Positions 27,204 to 36,068 are shown, numbered from the stretch's first letter. The stretch: 64,000 bases of DNA from CAIWHR01 sp963741355 (GCA_963741355.1 CAVUIG010000003.1:186001-250000), one strand, 5' to 3'. A program made the numbers and translations. Notes: a model not told the origin generated them from the sequence alone.

Positions 27204-28532
27204 CTAGAGGATGTACTGCGACAGGTTCTCGTCGCCCGCGATGCCGGCGAGCCGCGCATCGACATAGGCGGCGTCGATCGGGATCGTCTCGCCGGTGTGC
27301 CGCGTCGCATTGAACGAGACGTCGTCGAGCAGGCGCTCCATCACCGTATAGAGCCTGCGCGCGCCGATGTTCTCCTGCTTCTCGTTGACGGCGAACGCGA
27401 TCTCGGCGAGCCGGCGGACTCCGTCGGCGCGAAAGTCGACATGCACGTTCTCGGTCTCCAGCAGCGCCTGATACTGGCGCACGAGGCAGGCGTCGGTCGC
27501 GGTGAGGATCTTCTCGAAATCGGCCACCGCGAGCGACGCGAGCTCGACCCGGATCGGAAAGCGGCCCTGCAGCTCGGGGATGAGATCGGACGGCTTCGAG
27601 AAGTGGAACGCGCCGGACGCGATGAACAGGATGTGGTCGGTGCGCACCATCCCGTATTTGGTTGCCACCGTCGTGCCCTCGACGAGCGGCAGGAGGTCGC
27701 GCTGGACGCCCTGGCGGGAGACGTCGGCGCCCTGCATTTCCTGCCGGCTGGCGATCTTGTCGATCTCGTCCAGGAAGACGATGCCGTTCTGCTCGACCGC
27801 GGTGAGCGCGCGCGCCTTGATGTCGTCGTCGTTGATGAGCTTCGCGGCCTCCTCTTCGGTGAGCGCCTTCAGCGCCTCGGGGACCGCCATCTTCTTCACC
27901 TTGCGCCGCGCGCCGCCCATCTGCTGGAACATGCCCTGGATCTGACTCGTGAGCTCCTCCATCCCCGGCGGCGCCATGATCTCCATCTGCGGCGAGAGCA
28001 GCGACACTTCGACCTCGATCTCCTTGTCGTCGAGCTTGCCCTCGCGCAGCATCTTGCGGAATTTCTGCCGGGTCGACGTGTCGGTCGGCTGCATGTCGTG
28101 GAAGCTCACCTCGCGCGCCGGCGGCAGCAGCACGTCGAGGACGCGCTCCTCGGCGGCATCGGCGGCGCGATCGCGCACCTTGCGCGTCTCCGCCTCGCGC
28201 ACCTGCTTTATCGCCGCCTCGGCCAGGTCGCGGATGATCGTGTCGACGTCGCGGCCGACGTAGCCCACCTCGGTGAACTTGGTCGCCTCGACCTTGATGA
28301 ACGGCGCGTCGGCGAGGCGCGCCAGCCGACGCGCGATCTCCGTCTTGCCCACGCCCGTCGGCCCGATCATCAGGATGTTCTTCGGCGTGATCTCCTGGCG
28401 CAGCGGCTCGGCCACCTGCTGCCGCCGCCACCGGTTGCGCAGCGCGATCGCCACCGCGCGCTTCGCGTCGTGCTGTCCGACGATGTGCTTGTCGAGCTCG
28501 GAGACGATCTCGGAGGGAGTCATGTGCGACAT
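27204..28532 (-). CDS. hslU: ATP-dependent protease ATPase subunit HslU
   Basis: 442 residues, close to the E. coli length. It begins 'MTPSEIVSELDKHIVGQ' after MSH, has Walker A 'GPTGVGKTEIARRLA', the pore-loop region 'EATKFTEVGYVGRD', Walker B 'GIVFLDEIDKIA' and the C-terminal sensor-2 'ENIGARRLYTVMERLLDD'. It unfolds substrates for the HslV peptidase in the cytosol. Unusually its partner hslV is not adjacent but lies at 38347-38889 on the opposite strand. The neighbour on the downstream side is an AEC transporter. Confidence 0.97.
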   Translation of the reverse strand: MSHMTPSEIVSELDKHIVGQHDAKRAVAIALRNRWRRQQVAEPLRQEITPKNILMIGPTGVGKTEIARRLARLADAPFIKVEATKFTEVGYVGRDVDTIIRDLAEAAIKQVREAETRKVRDRAADAAEERVLDVLLPPAREVSFHDMQPTDTSTRQKFRKMLREGKLDDKEIEVEVSLLSPQMEIMAPPGMEELTSQIQGMFQQMGGARRKVKKMAVPEALKALTEEEAAKLINDDDIKARALTAVEQNGIVFLDEIDKIASRQEMQGADVSRQGVQRDLLPLVEGTTVATKYGMVRTDHILFIASGAFHFSKPSDLIPELQGRFPIRVELASLAVADFEKILTATDACLVRQYQALLETENVHVDFRADGVRRLAEIAFAVNEKQENIGARRLYTVMERLLDDVSFNATRHTGETIPIDAAYVDARLAGIAGDENLSQYIL

Positions 28533-28791
28533 CGGGCGCCTGCGCTCGGGAGGGAAAACATGCGGTCGCGCGATTGTACCGCGCAGGATGCCCTCGCCGC
28601 CGCGCCGCGCGCGCGCCGGCGGCGAACGGCGCACCGGAGCAATTTCGGCGCGATCGCATGCGCTTCGGTGGCGGCATGCGCCCCGATCGCTTATCATTCA
28701 CTGCTCGCGGAAAGGGAAATGCACGGTATCGGAAACCGGTGCAGTTTGTGCTCCTGACGCCGTCACCATCTTGTCGTCGATCGGAGGGACG

Positions 28792-29307
28792 TTGAAGAAT
28801 TCGCTCGCATGCATCGCCGTCGCCGCGCTCGTCACCGGATTCGCGTCGATGGCGGCCGCCGAAGAGACCGCCGTCGCCGACCTCGCGCCGACGGCCGGCA
28901 ACGCGGCCAAAGGCTCCGTGACCTTCGCGGCCAAGGGCGACAAGGTCGTCGTCACCGCGCGCGTTTCGGGCCTCGCTCCCGGCCCGCACGGGTTTCATAT
29001 CCACGAGAAGGGCGACTGCAGCGCCGCCGATGGCACGAGCGCAGGTGGCCATTTCAATCCGCACGGCAAGGGGCACGGCAGTCATTCGGCAGCGGAACAC
29101 CATGCCGGCGACATGCCGCTGCTCGACGCCGACGCCGCGGGGAATGCGACATTGACTGTCGAGCTCGCCGGACTCAGCATCGGTTCCGGCGCGGGGGACA
29201 TCGTCGGCCGCAGCGTCGTCGTGCACAAGGATCCTGACGACTTCGCCACGCAGCCCACCGGCAACTCGGGTGCACGCGTCGCCTGCGGCGTCATTCGCAA
29301 GTCATGA
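28792..29307 (+). CDS. sodC: Periplasmic Cu,Zn superoxide dismutase
   Basis: 171 residues with a TTG start at 28792, 4 bases after a GGAGGG. The signal peptide is 'LKNSLACIAVAALVTGFASM' plus AAA. Copper and zinc ligands are all present: 'HGFHIHEKGDC', 'GGHFNPHGKGHG', 'AEHHAGDMPLL' and 'GRSVVVHKDPDD'. The disulfide cysteines are in 'KGDCSA' and 'ARVACGV'. It converts superoxide to peroxide in the periplasm. A related but ligand-less gene follows 43 bases downstream. Confidence 0.95.
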   Translation: MKNSLACIAVAALVTGFASMAAAEETAVADLAPTAGNAAKGSVTFAAKGDKVVVTARVSGLAPGPHGFHIHEKGDCSAADGTSAGGHFNPHGKGHGSHSAAEHHAGDMPLLDADAAGNATLTVELAGLSIGSGAGDIVGRSVVVHKDPDDFATQPTGNSGARVACGVIRKS

Positions 29308-29350
29308 GCGGGCGCTCCACGAGGCGCGCTTGCGGCGGCACGCGGCGTTG

Positions 29351-29884
29351 ATGCCGCTCACGAGCGCTGCGCTCGTCCGGCGTGCGACCGCAGCGCTGGT
29401 CCTTGCCGTCGCGCTCTCCGGCTGCGACGCGACCAAGACCATCATCGAAAGCAGGGCGCCCGGACTCGGCGGCAAGATCGTCGCGCTGGGCGGGAGCGCG
29501 GCGAAGGGATTCATCGTCGTCAGGCGCCGGGAGGGTGGTGTGACGCTGATCGTCAACCTGAACGACGTCGGGCCCGGCATCTATCGCGTCGTGTTCCACA
29601 CCACCGGCAATTGCAAGTCGCACAATGGGTTTTCCGCCGGCCCGCCCTGGGCGCCGCCGGGCCGCGAGGTCGAGGCCTACAACGGCGCGATGAGTCAGGA
29701 CGGGTTGGTCAACATGAGCATCCCCATTTCTGGAATGCCCGTCGACCCGCCCGACGGCCTCTACGGCAGGTCGGTGGTCGTGCACGACAGGGGTTCCACC
29801 GGCTCGCTCGACACCGAGCCGGACGTGCGCAACAACCGGATCGCGTGCGTCGTGTTGAACGAGGCGTCCGAGTTCCTGTTCTGA
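29351..29884 (+). CDS. SodC-like lipoprotein lacking metal ligands
   Basis: 177 residues from the ATG at 29351, with a lipobox 'VLAVALSGCDATK'. The body follows the SodC pattern: 'GPGIYRVVFHTTGNCKSHNG', 'GLYGRSVVVHDRG' and 'RNNRIACVVL'. Compared with the neighbouring SodC, the paired His of 'FHIH' is reduced to one, the 'GGHFNPHG' segment is 'GPPWAPPG', and the 'HHAGD' zinc region is 'AMSQDG'. Both disulfide cysteines and one His (VVVH) remain. It is therefore probably not a dismutase but keeps the fold. A binding, chaperone or decoy role is open. An upstream in-frame ATG at 29270 overlaps sodC and has no lipobox logic. Confidence 0.8.
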   Translation: MPLTSAALVRRATAALVLAVALSGCDATKTIIESRAPGLGGKIVALGGSAAKGFIVVRRREGGVTLIVNLNDVGPGIYRVVFHTTGNCKSHNGFSAGPPWAPPGREVEAYNGAMSQDGLVNMSIPISGMPVDPPDGLYGRSVVVHDRGSTGSLDTEPDVRNNRIACVVLNEASEFLF

Positions 29885-29933
29885 GATTCGCCAACGGCAT
29901 CTGCGGCGCATGGCGCCCGCCGGGAGAATGGAA

Positions 29934-30722
29934 ATGGGCTTCCTGCAAGACAAGAAGATCCTGATCACGGGGATCCTGTCGAACCGCTCGATCGCCTATG
30001 GTGTCGCGCGAGCCTGCCAGCGCGAGGGCGCGACGCTGGCGTTTACCTACGTCAACGACGATCTCAAGGACCGCGTGACGAAGATCGCCGCCGAATTCGG
30101 CGCGATTCCCGTCCTTCCCTGCGACGTCACGCGCGACGGCGACATCGACGCGCTGTTCGCCACGCTCAAGTCCGAATGGGGCGGGCTGGACGGCATGCTG
30201 CACTCGATCGCCTACGCGCCGCGCGAAGCGCTGTCCGGTGATTTCCTCGACTGCATGTCGCGCTCCGCGTTCGCGATCGCGCAGGACGTGAGCTCGTACA
30301 GCTTCGCCGCGCTCGCCAAGGGCGCGCGGCCGCTGCTGCAGGGCCGCCCGGGGTCGCTGCTGACGCTGACCTACCTCGGCGCCGTCCGGTCGCTGCCCAA
30401 CTACAACGTGATGGGACTTGCCAAGGCGAGTCTCGAGGCGAACGTGCGCTACCTCGCCGCCTGCCTCGGCCCCCAGGGAATCCGCGTCAACGGGATATCG
30501 GCGGGACCGATCAAGACGCTCGCCGCGGCCGGAATCGGCGGTTTTTCGAAGCTCGCAAGCAAATTCGAGCGCACGGCGCCGCTGCGCCGCGGCGTCACGA
30601 TCGACGAGGTCGGCAACGTCGCCGCGTTCTATTTCTCCGAGCTGTCGAGCGCCATCACCGGCGAGATCACCTACGTCGACTGCGGCTACTCGACGGTCGC
30701 AATCAGCATCGACGAGGACTGA
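29934..30722 (+). CDS. fabI: Enoyl-[acyl-carrier-protein] reductase (NADH) FabI
   Basis: 262 residues. The last step of each fatty-acid elongation cycle. FabI-type nucleotide motif 'GILSNRSIAYGVARAC' at the N-terminus. The catalytic Tyr/Lys pair is Y-x6-K in 'YNVMGLAKASLEA', and a second active-site Tyr lies in 'SIAYAPREALSGDF'. 'GIRVNGISAGPIKTLAAAGI' is the substrate loop. The ATG at 29934 has GGGAGA 6 bases upstream; the ATG at 29928 directly abuts that site and is less likely. Confidence 0.96.
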   Translation: MGFLQDKKILITGILSNRSIAYGVARACQREGATLAFTYVNDDLKDRVTKIAAEFGAIPVLPCDVTRDGDIDALFATLKSEWGGLDGMLHSIAYAPREALSGDFLDCMSRSAFAIAQDVSSYSFAALAKGARPLLQGRPGSLLTLTYLGAVRSLPNYNVMGLAKASLEANVRYLAACLGPQGIRVNGISAGPIKTLAAAGIGGFSKLASKFERTAPLRRGVTIDEVGNVAAFYFSELSSAITGEITYVDCGYSTVAISIDED

Positions 30723-30819
30723 CGACTCCGCCGCCGGCGCGACGCGTCCACCGCGAGGCCTGGCTGCCGCCGCGCGACCGTCTCAGCTCCGGTTCCCGTC
30801 CGACTCCCGGCACGCTCCC

Positions 30820-32454
30820 GTGGCCTCGCAAAGCTCCCGCCGCTTCGACGTCGTCATCATCGGCGGCGGCCACAACGGCCTCGTCTGCGCGGCGTACCTC
30901 GCCCGCGGCGGGCAGGATGTGTGCGTGCTCGAGCGGCGGGCAGTGCTTGGCGGCGCCGCGGTCACCGAGGAATTCCATCCGGGATTCCGCAACTCGACGG
31001 CGAGCTACACCGTCAGCCTGCTCAATCCGCGCATCGTGCGCGACCTTCGGCTCGCGGAGCACGGGCTCAAGGTCGTGCTGCGCCCGGTGTCGAATTTCCT
31101 GCCGCTGCCCGAGGGCGGCTACCTCAAGGTTGGCGGCGGGCTTGCGGCAACGCAATCCGAGGTCGCGAAATTCTCGCGCCGCGACGCGGACGCCCTGCCC
31201 GCGTACTACGCGATGCTCGATCGTGTGGCCGACGTGCTGCGCGAGCTGCTGTTCGCGACGCCGCCTTCGCTCGCTCCCGGAACATTCACCGACGTCGCGC
31301 GCTGGCTCGACACCTTGAAGATCGCGCGGCGTTTTCACGCGCTCGACCTCGCCGGCCGCCGCGACGTGCTCGACCTGTTCGCCAAGAGCGCCGGCGACGT
31401 GCTCGACCGCTGGTTCGAGTCGGCGCCGATCAAGGCGGCGTTCGGCTTCGACGCGATCGTCGGCAATTTCGCGAGCCCCTACACCCCGGGATCCGCCTAT
31501 GTGCTGCTGCACCACGTGTTCGGCGAGGTCAACGGCCAGCGCGGCCAGTGGGGCCACGCGATCGGCGGCATGGGCGCGATCACGCAGGCCATGGCAAAGG
31601 AATGCGCCGCTCGCGGCGTGACGCTCCGCGTGAGCGCGCCGGTCGAGCGCGTCGTCGTCAAGGCCGGGCGCGCGGCAGGCGTGCTGCTCGAGGGCGGCGA
31701 AATGGTCGAAGCCCGGCGCGTCGTCGCCAATGTCAATCCGAAGCTCCTGTTCGAGCGGCTCGTGGCACCCGAGCACCTCGACGCCGACTTTCGCGCGCGC
31801 ATTGGCGCCTATCGCTGCGGCTCGGGTACGTTCCGGATGAACGTCGCGTTGTCCGAGCTGCCCGATTTCACCGTGCTCCCCGGCCGAACGGCGGAAGCGC
31901 ATCACGGGAGCGGCATCATCGTCGCGCCGTCGCTCGCGTACATGGAGCGTGCGTATTTCGACGCGAAGACGGAAGGCTGGTCGCGCGAGCCCATCGTCGA
32001 GGTGCTGATTCCGTCGGTCGTCGACACGTCGCTCGCGCCGGCGGGCATGCACGTCGCAAGCCTCTTCTGCCAGCACGTGCATCCCGATCTCGGCGCGGCG
32101 CAGCCGGGAAGGACATGGGACGATGCGCGCGACGAAGTCGCCGACCTGATGATCGCGACCGTCAATCGCCACGCGCCGAACTTCGCGGCGAGCGTCGTCG
32201 GCCGCCGCGCGCTCACGCCACTCGACCTCGAGCGCGAGTTCGGCCTCATCGGCGGCGACATCTTCCACGGCGCGCTGTCGCTCGATCAGCTCTTCTCCGC
32301 GCGGCCGGTGCTGGGCCACGCCGATTACCGCACGCCGGTGCGCGCGCTGTATCTGTGCGGCGCGGGAACCCACCCGGGCGGCGGCGTGACCGGTGTGCCG
32401 GGACACAACGCGGCGCGCGAGATCCTGCGCGACGCGCGCCGCCGTGTCCGCTGA
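30820..32454 (+). CDS. PYROXD2/phytoene-desaturase-like FAD-dependent oxidoreductase
   Basis: 544 residues from a GTG at 30820. The dinucleotide-binding motif is 'FDVVIIGGGHNGLVCAAYLA', followed by 'VLERRAVLGGAAVTEE' (FAD ribose contact) and the C-terminal FAD motif 'ALYLCGAGTHPGGGVTGVPG'. 'PYTPGSAYVLLHHVFGEVNG' is characteristic of the PYROXD2 branch rather than of carotenoid enzymes. The substrate is unknown. It follows fabI by 97 bases and overlaps the start of the MFS gene. Confidence 0.85.
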   Translation: MASQSSRRFDVVIIGGGHNGLVCAAYLARGGQDVCVLERRAVLGGAAVTEEFHPGFRNSTASYTVSLLNPRIVRDLRLAEHGLKVVLRPVSNFLPLPEGGYLKVGGGLAATQSEVAKFSRRDADALPAYYAMLDRVADVLRELLFATPPSLAPGTFTDVARWLDTLKIARRFHALDLAGRRDVLDLFAKSAGDVLDRWFESAPIKAAFGFDAIVGNFASPYTPGSAYVLLHHVFGEVNGQRGQWGHAIGGMGAITQAMAKECAARGVTLRVSAPVERVVVKAGRAAGVLLEGGEMVEARRVVANVNPKLLFERLVAPEHLDADFRARIGAYRCGSGTFRMNVALSELPDFTVLPGRTAEAHHGSGIIVAPSLAYMERAYFDAKTEGWSREPIVEVLIPSVVDTSLAPAGMHVASLFCQHVHPDLGAAQPGRTWDDARDEVADLMIATVNRHAPNFAASVVGRRALTPLDLEREFGLIGGDIFHGALSLDQLFSARPVLGHADYRTPVRALYLCGAGTHPGGGVTGVPGHNAAREILRDARRRVR

Positions 32455-33652
32455 GGGAGGCGCTGCGAGCGCGCGTCATCTCGGCGCGCGGATCGCCGCG
32501 CTCGGCGTCGCGCAGGTCATCTCGTGGGGCACGCTCTTCTACACCATCGCCGTGCTCGGCGCGCCGATGCGAGCGGAGCTCGGGGTCGGCGACATGCTCC
32601 TCTTCGGCGCCTTCTCCGCGGGTTTGTTCGTGTCGGGAGCGACTTCTCCCCTCGTCGGGCGGCTGATCGACGCCGGGCGCTCGCGCGAAGTGCTCGCCGC
32701 AGGTTCGATCGCGGGCGCGCTCGCGCTGAGCGTGCTCGCGCTCGCACAAGGCCCGGTGAGCGTGTGCGCCGGCTGGATTCTCGCCGGCGTGGCGATGGCG
32801 CTGTGCCTCTACGATCCGGCGTTCGCGACGCTCCACCACATCAGCGGCGCGCATTACCGTCGCGCCGTCACTGCGCTCACGCTGTTCGGCGGCTTCGCGA
32901 GCACCGTGTTCTGGCCGGCGTCGCAATGGCTCTCGGAGGCCGCGGGCTGGCGCGCGACGTTCGCGGTGTACGCGGTGCTGCACATCGTCGTCTGCCTGCC
33001 GCTGCACCTGGCGGCGATACCGCGGGACGCGCGTCACGTCGAGCCGGCTCCGCCGCCCGAGGCGCCCGATGAGGCCGGCGTCACCGCGGCCGCGAAGCGG
33101 ACCTTCGTGTGGCTCGCGATCGCGCTCGCCGGTGCCGCGTTCATCGCGTCCGCCGTGTCGGCGCACCTGATCGGTCTCATGACGACGGCGGGAATCTCGG
33201 CCGCCGATGCCGTGCTGATCGGCGCGCTGATCGGCCCGATGCAGGTCGCCGGGCGCGTCGTCGAGTTCTCGCACGGGCGGCTCTTGCGCGCCCGGACCGT
33301 CGGCACGCTCGCGTTCATTCTGCTGGCGCTCGCATGCGCGTTGCTGACGCAGCTGCACAGCCTCGCGGCCGCGGCGGTGGGCTTCGCGGTGCTCTACGGC
33401 GTCAGCAACGGCGTGATGACCATCGTGCGCGGAACGGTGCCGGCCGAGCTCTTCGGCCGGCGCGAATTCGGGACGCTGCTCGGGCGCCTCGCGCGGCCGC
33501 AGCTCATCGCCCGCGCGGTCGCACCGGTGGCGCTGACGCTGGCGTTTCCGTTCGACCCGTCGCGAACGATCACCGCGTACCTGCTCGGCGCCGGCGGGCT
33601 CGTCGCGCTTCTCGCCTACCAGGTTGCCATCCGCGCCCGCCGCGCCCGCTGA
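32444..33652 (+). CDS. Major facilitator superfamily transporter
   Basis: 402 residues with about twelve hydrophobic spans in two halves separated by a charged loop near residue 190 ('PPPEAPDEAGVTAAAKR'). The first half has 'GLFVSGATSPLVGRLIDAGR', the MFS loop 2-3 motif. The GTG at 32444 overlaps the previous stop by 11 bases, suggesting coupling with the oxidoreductase. The substrate is unknown. It ends before a GC hairpin shared with the convergent RNase P RNA gene. Confidence 0.85.
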   Translation: MSAEGGAASARHLGARIAALGVAQVISWGTLFYTIAVLGAPMRAELGVGDMLLFGAFSAGLFVSGATSPLVGRLIDAGRSREVLAAGSIAGALALSVLALAQGPVSVCAGWILAGVAMALCLYDPAFATLHHISGAHYRRAVTALTLFGGFASTVFWPASQWLSEAAGWRATFAVYAVLHIVVCLPLHLAAIPRDARHVEPAPPPEAPDEAGVTAAAKRTFVWLAIALAGAAFIASAVSAHLIGLMTTAGISAADAVLIGALIGPMQVAGRVVEFSHGRLLRARTVGTLAFILLALACALLTQLHSLAAAAVGFAVLYGVSNGVMTIVRGTVPAELFGRREFGTLLGRLARPQLIARAVAPVALTLAFPFDPSRTITAYLLGAGGLVALLAYQVAIRARRAR

Positions 33653-33673
33653 AACGAGGCGCCGAAATGGCGA

Positions 33674-33699
33674 CGCCCCGCGGATTTCGCCGCGGGGCG
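33674..33699. terminator. GC hairpin between the MFS gene and rnpB
   Basis: A perfect 10-bp inverted repeat (CGCCCCGCGG / CCGCGGGGCG) with loop ATTTCG lies between the convergent MFS gene and the 3' end of rnpB. There is no clear T-run on either strand, so it may be a bidirectional terminator or an end-protecting hairpin. Confidence 0.45.
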
Positions 33700-33711
33700 C
33701 CATGATGTAAA

Positions 33712-34070
33712 ACCGAAGTCAGCCGATAAGCCGGGTTCTGTTACGGCGCGTTTTGAGGCGCGCTATGACCGCCATTCCTCTAGGCGCAGCGTTGCCGCTG
33801 CGCTCGTGCCACCTACCCGCGGACTCGGCGAGCAGCGTCAATGTCCGCCTACTTGGTGTTGCTCCGGATGGAGGTTGCCGCGTTTCACCCGCCGCGGTTT
33901 GACCCGCGGCGACTCGTCTCTGTGGCCCTGTTCCTCACCTTCGTCGTTCGCGCTAGCGGCGACTTATAGCGGCCGGGCGTTACCCGGCATCCTGCTCTGT
34001 GGAGCCCGGACTTTCCTCCCCCCGCGGCGGCTTTCGCTGACGCAGGCGGCGACGGTCTGGCTGGCTTCGG
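33712..34070 (-). ncRNA. rnpB: RNase P RNA, bacterial class A
   Basis: On the minus strand the stretch starts with GAAGCCAGCCAGACCGTCGC. It contains the universal 'GGAGGAAAGTCCGGGCTCC', 'CCATCCGGAGCAA', 'GCGGGTAGGTGGCACGAG' and 'CCTAGAGGAATGG', and ends with 'ACAGAACCCGGCTTATCGG'. These occur in the order of RNase P RNA. It is the catalytic RNA that trims tRNA 5' ends. The length of about 359 bases is normal. The precise ends are uncertain by a few bases. pyrC ends 4 bases upstream on the same strand. Confidence 0.96.
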
Positions 34071-34073
34071 GCA

Positions 34074-35174
34074 CTAGGATAGCACCGGCGCCGTCCGAGG
34101 TTCCGTCCGAGCGATGCGCCAGCGCAGGGTCTCGCCGGCGCGAAGGGGCACGAGCAGGCCGTCCGCGAACGGGTAGGACGCCGGGACGGTCCACGCCTCG
34201 CGCGAAAGCGTGATACGCCCGGCGTTGCGCGGAAGGCGGTAGAAGTCGGCGCCGAAGAAGCTCGCGAACGCCTCGAGTCGGTCGAGCGCGCCGGCATCCT
34301 CGAAGGCTTCGGCGTAGAGCTCGAGCGCGGCATGGGCGGTGTAGCAGCCGGCGCCGCAGCACGATGACTCCTTGTGGTGCTTCGCATGCGGCGCCGAATC
34401 GGTGCCCAGGAAGAATTTTGGCGATCCCGAGGTCGCGGCAGCGACGAGCGCTCGCCGGTGCGATTCGCGCTTGAGCACCGGCATGCAGTAGAGATGGGGC
34501 CGCAAGCCCCCCGCGAGCAGCGCATTGCGCGAATAGAGCAGGTGCTGCGGCGTGATCGTCGCGGCGACGCCTTCCCGCGCCGCGCCGACGAATTCGGCGG
34601 CGTCCTTCGTCGTGACGTGCTCCAGCACGATCCGCAACGCCGGAAAATCACGGACGATTCCGGCGAGATGGCGCTCGATGAACACGCGCTCGCGATCGAA
34701 GATGTCGACGTCGGGATCGGTCACTTCGCCGTGCACCGACAGGACGACGCCGTGCTTCTCCATGGCCGCCAGCGCGGGAAACGTTCGCGCGAGCGCGGTG
34801 ACGCCGGCCTCGGAGTGGGTCGTGGCGCCGGCCGGGTAATACTTCACCGCATGGATGAATCCGGACGCTTTCGCCCGCGCGATCTCGGCGGCGTCGGTGC
34901 GGTCGGTGAGATAGAGCGTCATCAGAGGTTGGAAAGCGCTGCCGGACGGCAGGGCGGCCAGGATGCGATCGCGATAGGCGCGCGCCGCGTCCGTCGTGGT
35001 CACCGGCGGCATGAGGTTAGGCATGACGATTGCTCGTCCGAAGGTGCGCGCGGTCGCCCCGGCGACCGCAGCGAGTGCCGGGCCGTCCCGCAAGTGGACG
35101 TGCCAGTCGTCGGGCCGCGCGAGCGACAGGGTCGCGGGCACGGCGGACGCGGCGTTTCCGGCGGGGGGCGTCAT
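34074..35174 (-). CDS. pyrC: Dihydroorotase
   Basis: 366 residues, type II (E. coli PyrC-like). The metal-binding 'RPDDWHVHLRDG' opens the domain; the carboxylated lysine is in 'HAVKYYPAGATT', further His ligands are in 'SVHGEVTD' and 'LEHVTTKD', and the Asp is in 'FLGTDSAPHAKHHKE'. It closes carbamoyl-aspartate to dihydroorotate in pyrimidine synthesis. The ATG at 35174 has AAGGA 7 bases upstream and a TATAAT box 23 bases upstream. Confidence 0.96.
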   Translation of the reverse strand: MTPPAGNAASAVPATLSLARPDDWHVHLRDGPALAAVAGATARTFGRAIVMPNLMPPVTTTDAARAYRDRILAALPSGSAFQPLMTLYLTDRTDAAEIARAKASGFIHAVKYYPAGATTHSEAGVTALARTFPALAAMEKHGVVLSVHGEVTDPDVDIFDRERVFIERHLAGIVRDFPALRIVLEHVTTKDAAEFVGAAREGVAATITPQHLLYSRNALLAGGLRPHLYCMPVLKRESHRRALVAAATSGSPKFFLGTDSAPHAKHHKESSCCGAGCYTAHAALELYAEAFEDAGALDRLEAFASFFGADFYRLPRNAGRITLSREAWTVPASYPFADGLLVPLRAGETLRWRIARTEPRTAPVLS

Positions 35175-35196
35175 GAAAGGTCCTTGTTTTTTCAAG

Positions 35197-35202
35197 ATTA
35201 TA
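35197..35202 (-). promoter_or_regulatory. Putative -10 box for pyrC
   Basis: A perfect TATAAT on the minus strand, 23 bases upstream of the pyrC start and followed by an A-rich leader that contains the ribosome site. No convincing -35 hexamer was seen. Confidence 0.5.
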
Positions 35203-35276
35203 CGGGGGACTGCGGGTTCGGCGGGACGTTGGATGACTCGCCGGCAGAAGGGTGGCGATGTTCGGCGCCGAACAGC

Positions 35277-35282
35277 TATAAT
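35277..35282 (+). promoter_or_regulatory. Putative -10 box for dksA
   Basis: A perfect TATAAT on the plus strand, about 150 bases upstream of the dksA ATG, divergent from the pyrC box 75 bases away. It implies a fairly long dksA leader. The -35 region is not convincing. Confidence 0.45.
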
Positions 35283-35431
35283 GAACGATTTGATGCGGCG
35301 GCGATCCGCACGCAACTGAGCGGACGTAACCGAGTGACCGTGAACGCGCAGCGAGAGGACGCGGCGGGCCGAACCGGTCGCCGGATCCAATCGAAGCGCG
35401 CGGCAACGCGATGAAAGGCACAGAGGTCAGC

Positions 35432-35887
35432 ATGGCAGCAAAGCAGGCAACCGCGAGCGCAACCGTCGCCAAGAAGCCCAAGGTCCTCACCGAGGAGGAC
35501 CTGCTGAAGGCGCCGGACAAGGATTACATGAACGAGGCGCAGCTCGCTTTCTTCCGATCGCGCCTGATGGAGCTGCGCGACCAGCTGCTGCAGAACGCCG
35601 ACGACACCGGCGAGCACCTGCGCGAAAGCGAGATCACCACCGATCCTTCCGACCGCGCGACGCTCGAGGAGGAATACACGCTCGAGCTCCGCACGCGTGA
35701 CCGCGAGCGCAAGCTCCTCAAGAAGATCGAGAAGTCGATCAAGCTGATCGACGACGGCAGCTACGGTTATTGCGAGGAGACCGGCGAGCCGATCGGCATT
35801 CCGCGCCTGCTCGCCCGACCCACGGCGACCCTGTCGCTCGAAGCGCAGGAACGGCGCGAGCGCGTGCAGAAGCTCTACGGCGATTAG
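35432..35887 (+). CDS. dksA: RNA polymerase-binding regulator DksA (single-cysteine type)
   Basis: 151 residues. DksA enters the RNA polymerase secondary channel and works with ppGpp. The coiled-coil is 'RSRLMELRDQLLQNADDT' to 'RDRERKLLKKIEKSIKLI', with the tip 'ITTDPSDRATLEEE' including the acidic pair. The zinc-finger part keeps only one of four cysteines ('YGYCEETGEPIGIP' and 'ATLSLEAQERRE'), as in many betaproteobacterial DksA proteins. I chose the ATG at 35432 (AGAGG 5 bases upstream) over an ATG at 35411. Confidence 0.95.
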   Translation: MAAKQATASATVAKKPKVLTEEDLLKAPDKDYMNEAQLAFFRSRLMELRDQLLQNADDTGEHLRESEITTDPSDRATLEEEYTLELRTRDRERKLLKKIEKSIKLIDDGSYGYCEETGEPIGIPRLLARPTATLSLEAQERRERVQKLYGD

Positions 35888-36012
35888 CGGCGCGAGCGGT
35901 GAGCAGGGGCCCCGTGCCGCAGGCACGGGGATGCGAACAAACGCGAGTCGACGCTTGAGGCCGACAACGCGATGGTCGCGAATCTCAAGCCATGTGGAGG
36001 CCGAGGCTGTCG
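35888..36012. repeat. R1 modular intergenic repeat, one copy
   Basis: It begins immediately after the dksA stop (GAT TAG CGGCGCGAGCG). It contains 'gagcaggggcccc', a small GC hairpin, 'ggggatgcga', 'cgcgagtcgacgcttgaggc', 'cgacaacg' and 'tggaggccga'. The same modules in the same order occur three times in inverted orientation at 53788-54096, where the first copy also starts right after a GAT TAG ending (tolA). Confidence 0.7.
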
Positions 36013-36040
36013 GGCGCCCACGCCCGCCCGAGGTCGAGAA

Positions 36041-36068
36041 AAAGGGGATGGACGATTCCATCCCCTTT
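36041..36068. terminator. Bidirectional intrinsic terminator between dksA and the PuuD-like gene
   Basis: An 11-bp inverted repeat (AAAGGGGATGG / CCATCCCCTTT) with a 6-base loop lies between two convergent genes. Read on the minus strand, the GC stem is followed by five T residues; on the plus strand by CTTTCATTT. It fits a rho-independent terminator, best for the minus-strand unit. Confidence 0.75.

Noticed and set aside
26227..29226. A 999-codon minus-strand frame across the AEC and hslU genes
   Set aside because: It lies in another frame of two well-supported genes and has no domain of its own.
33806..34213. Plus-strand frame over the rnpB region
   Set aside because: The stretch is RNase P RNA on the opposite strand with all conserved blocks; the frame is incidental.
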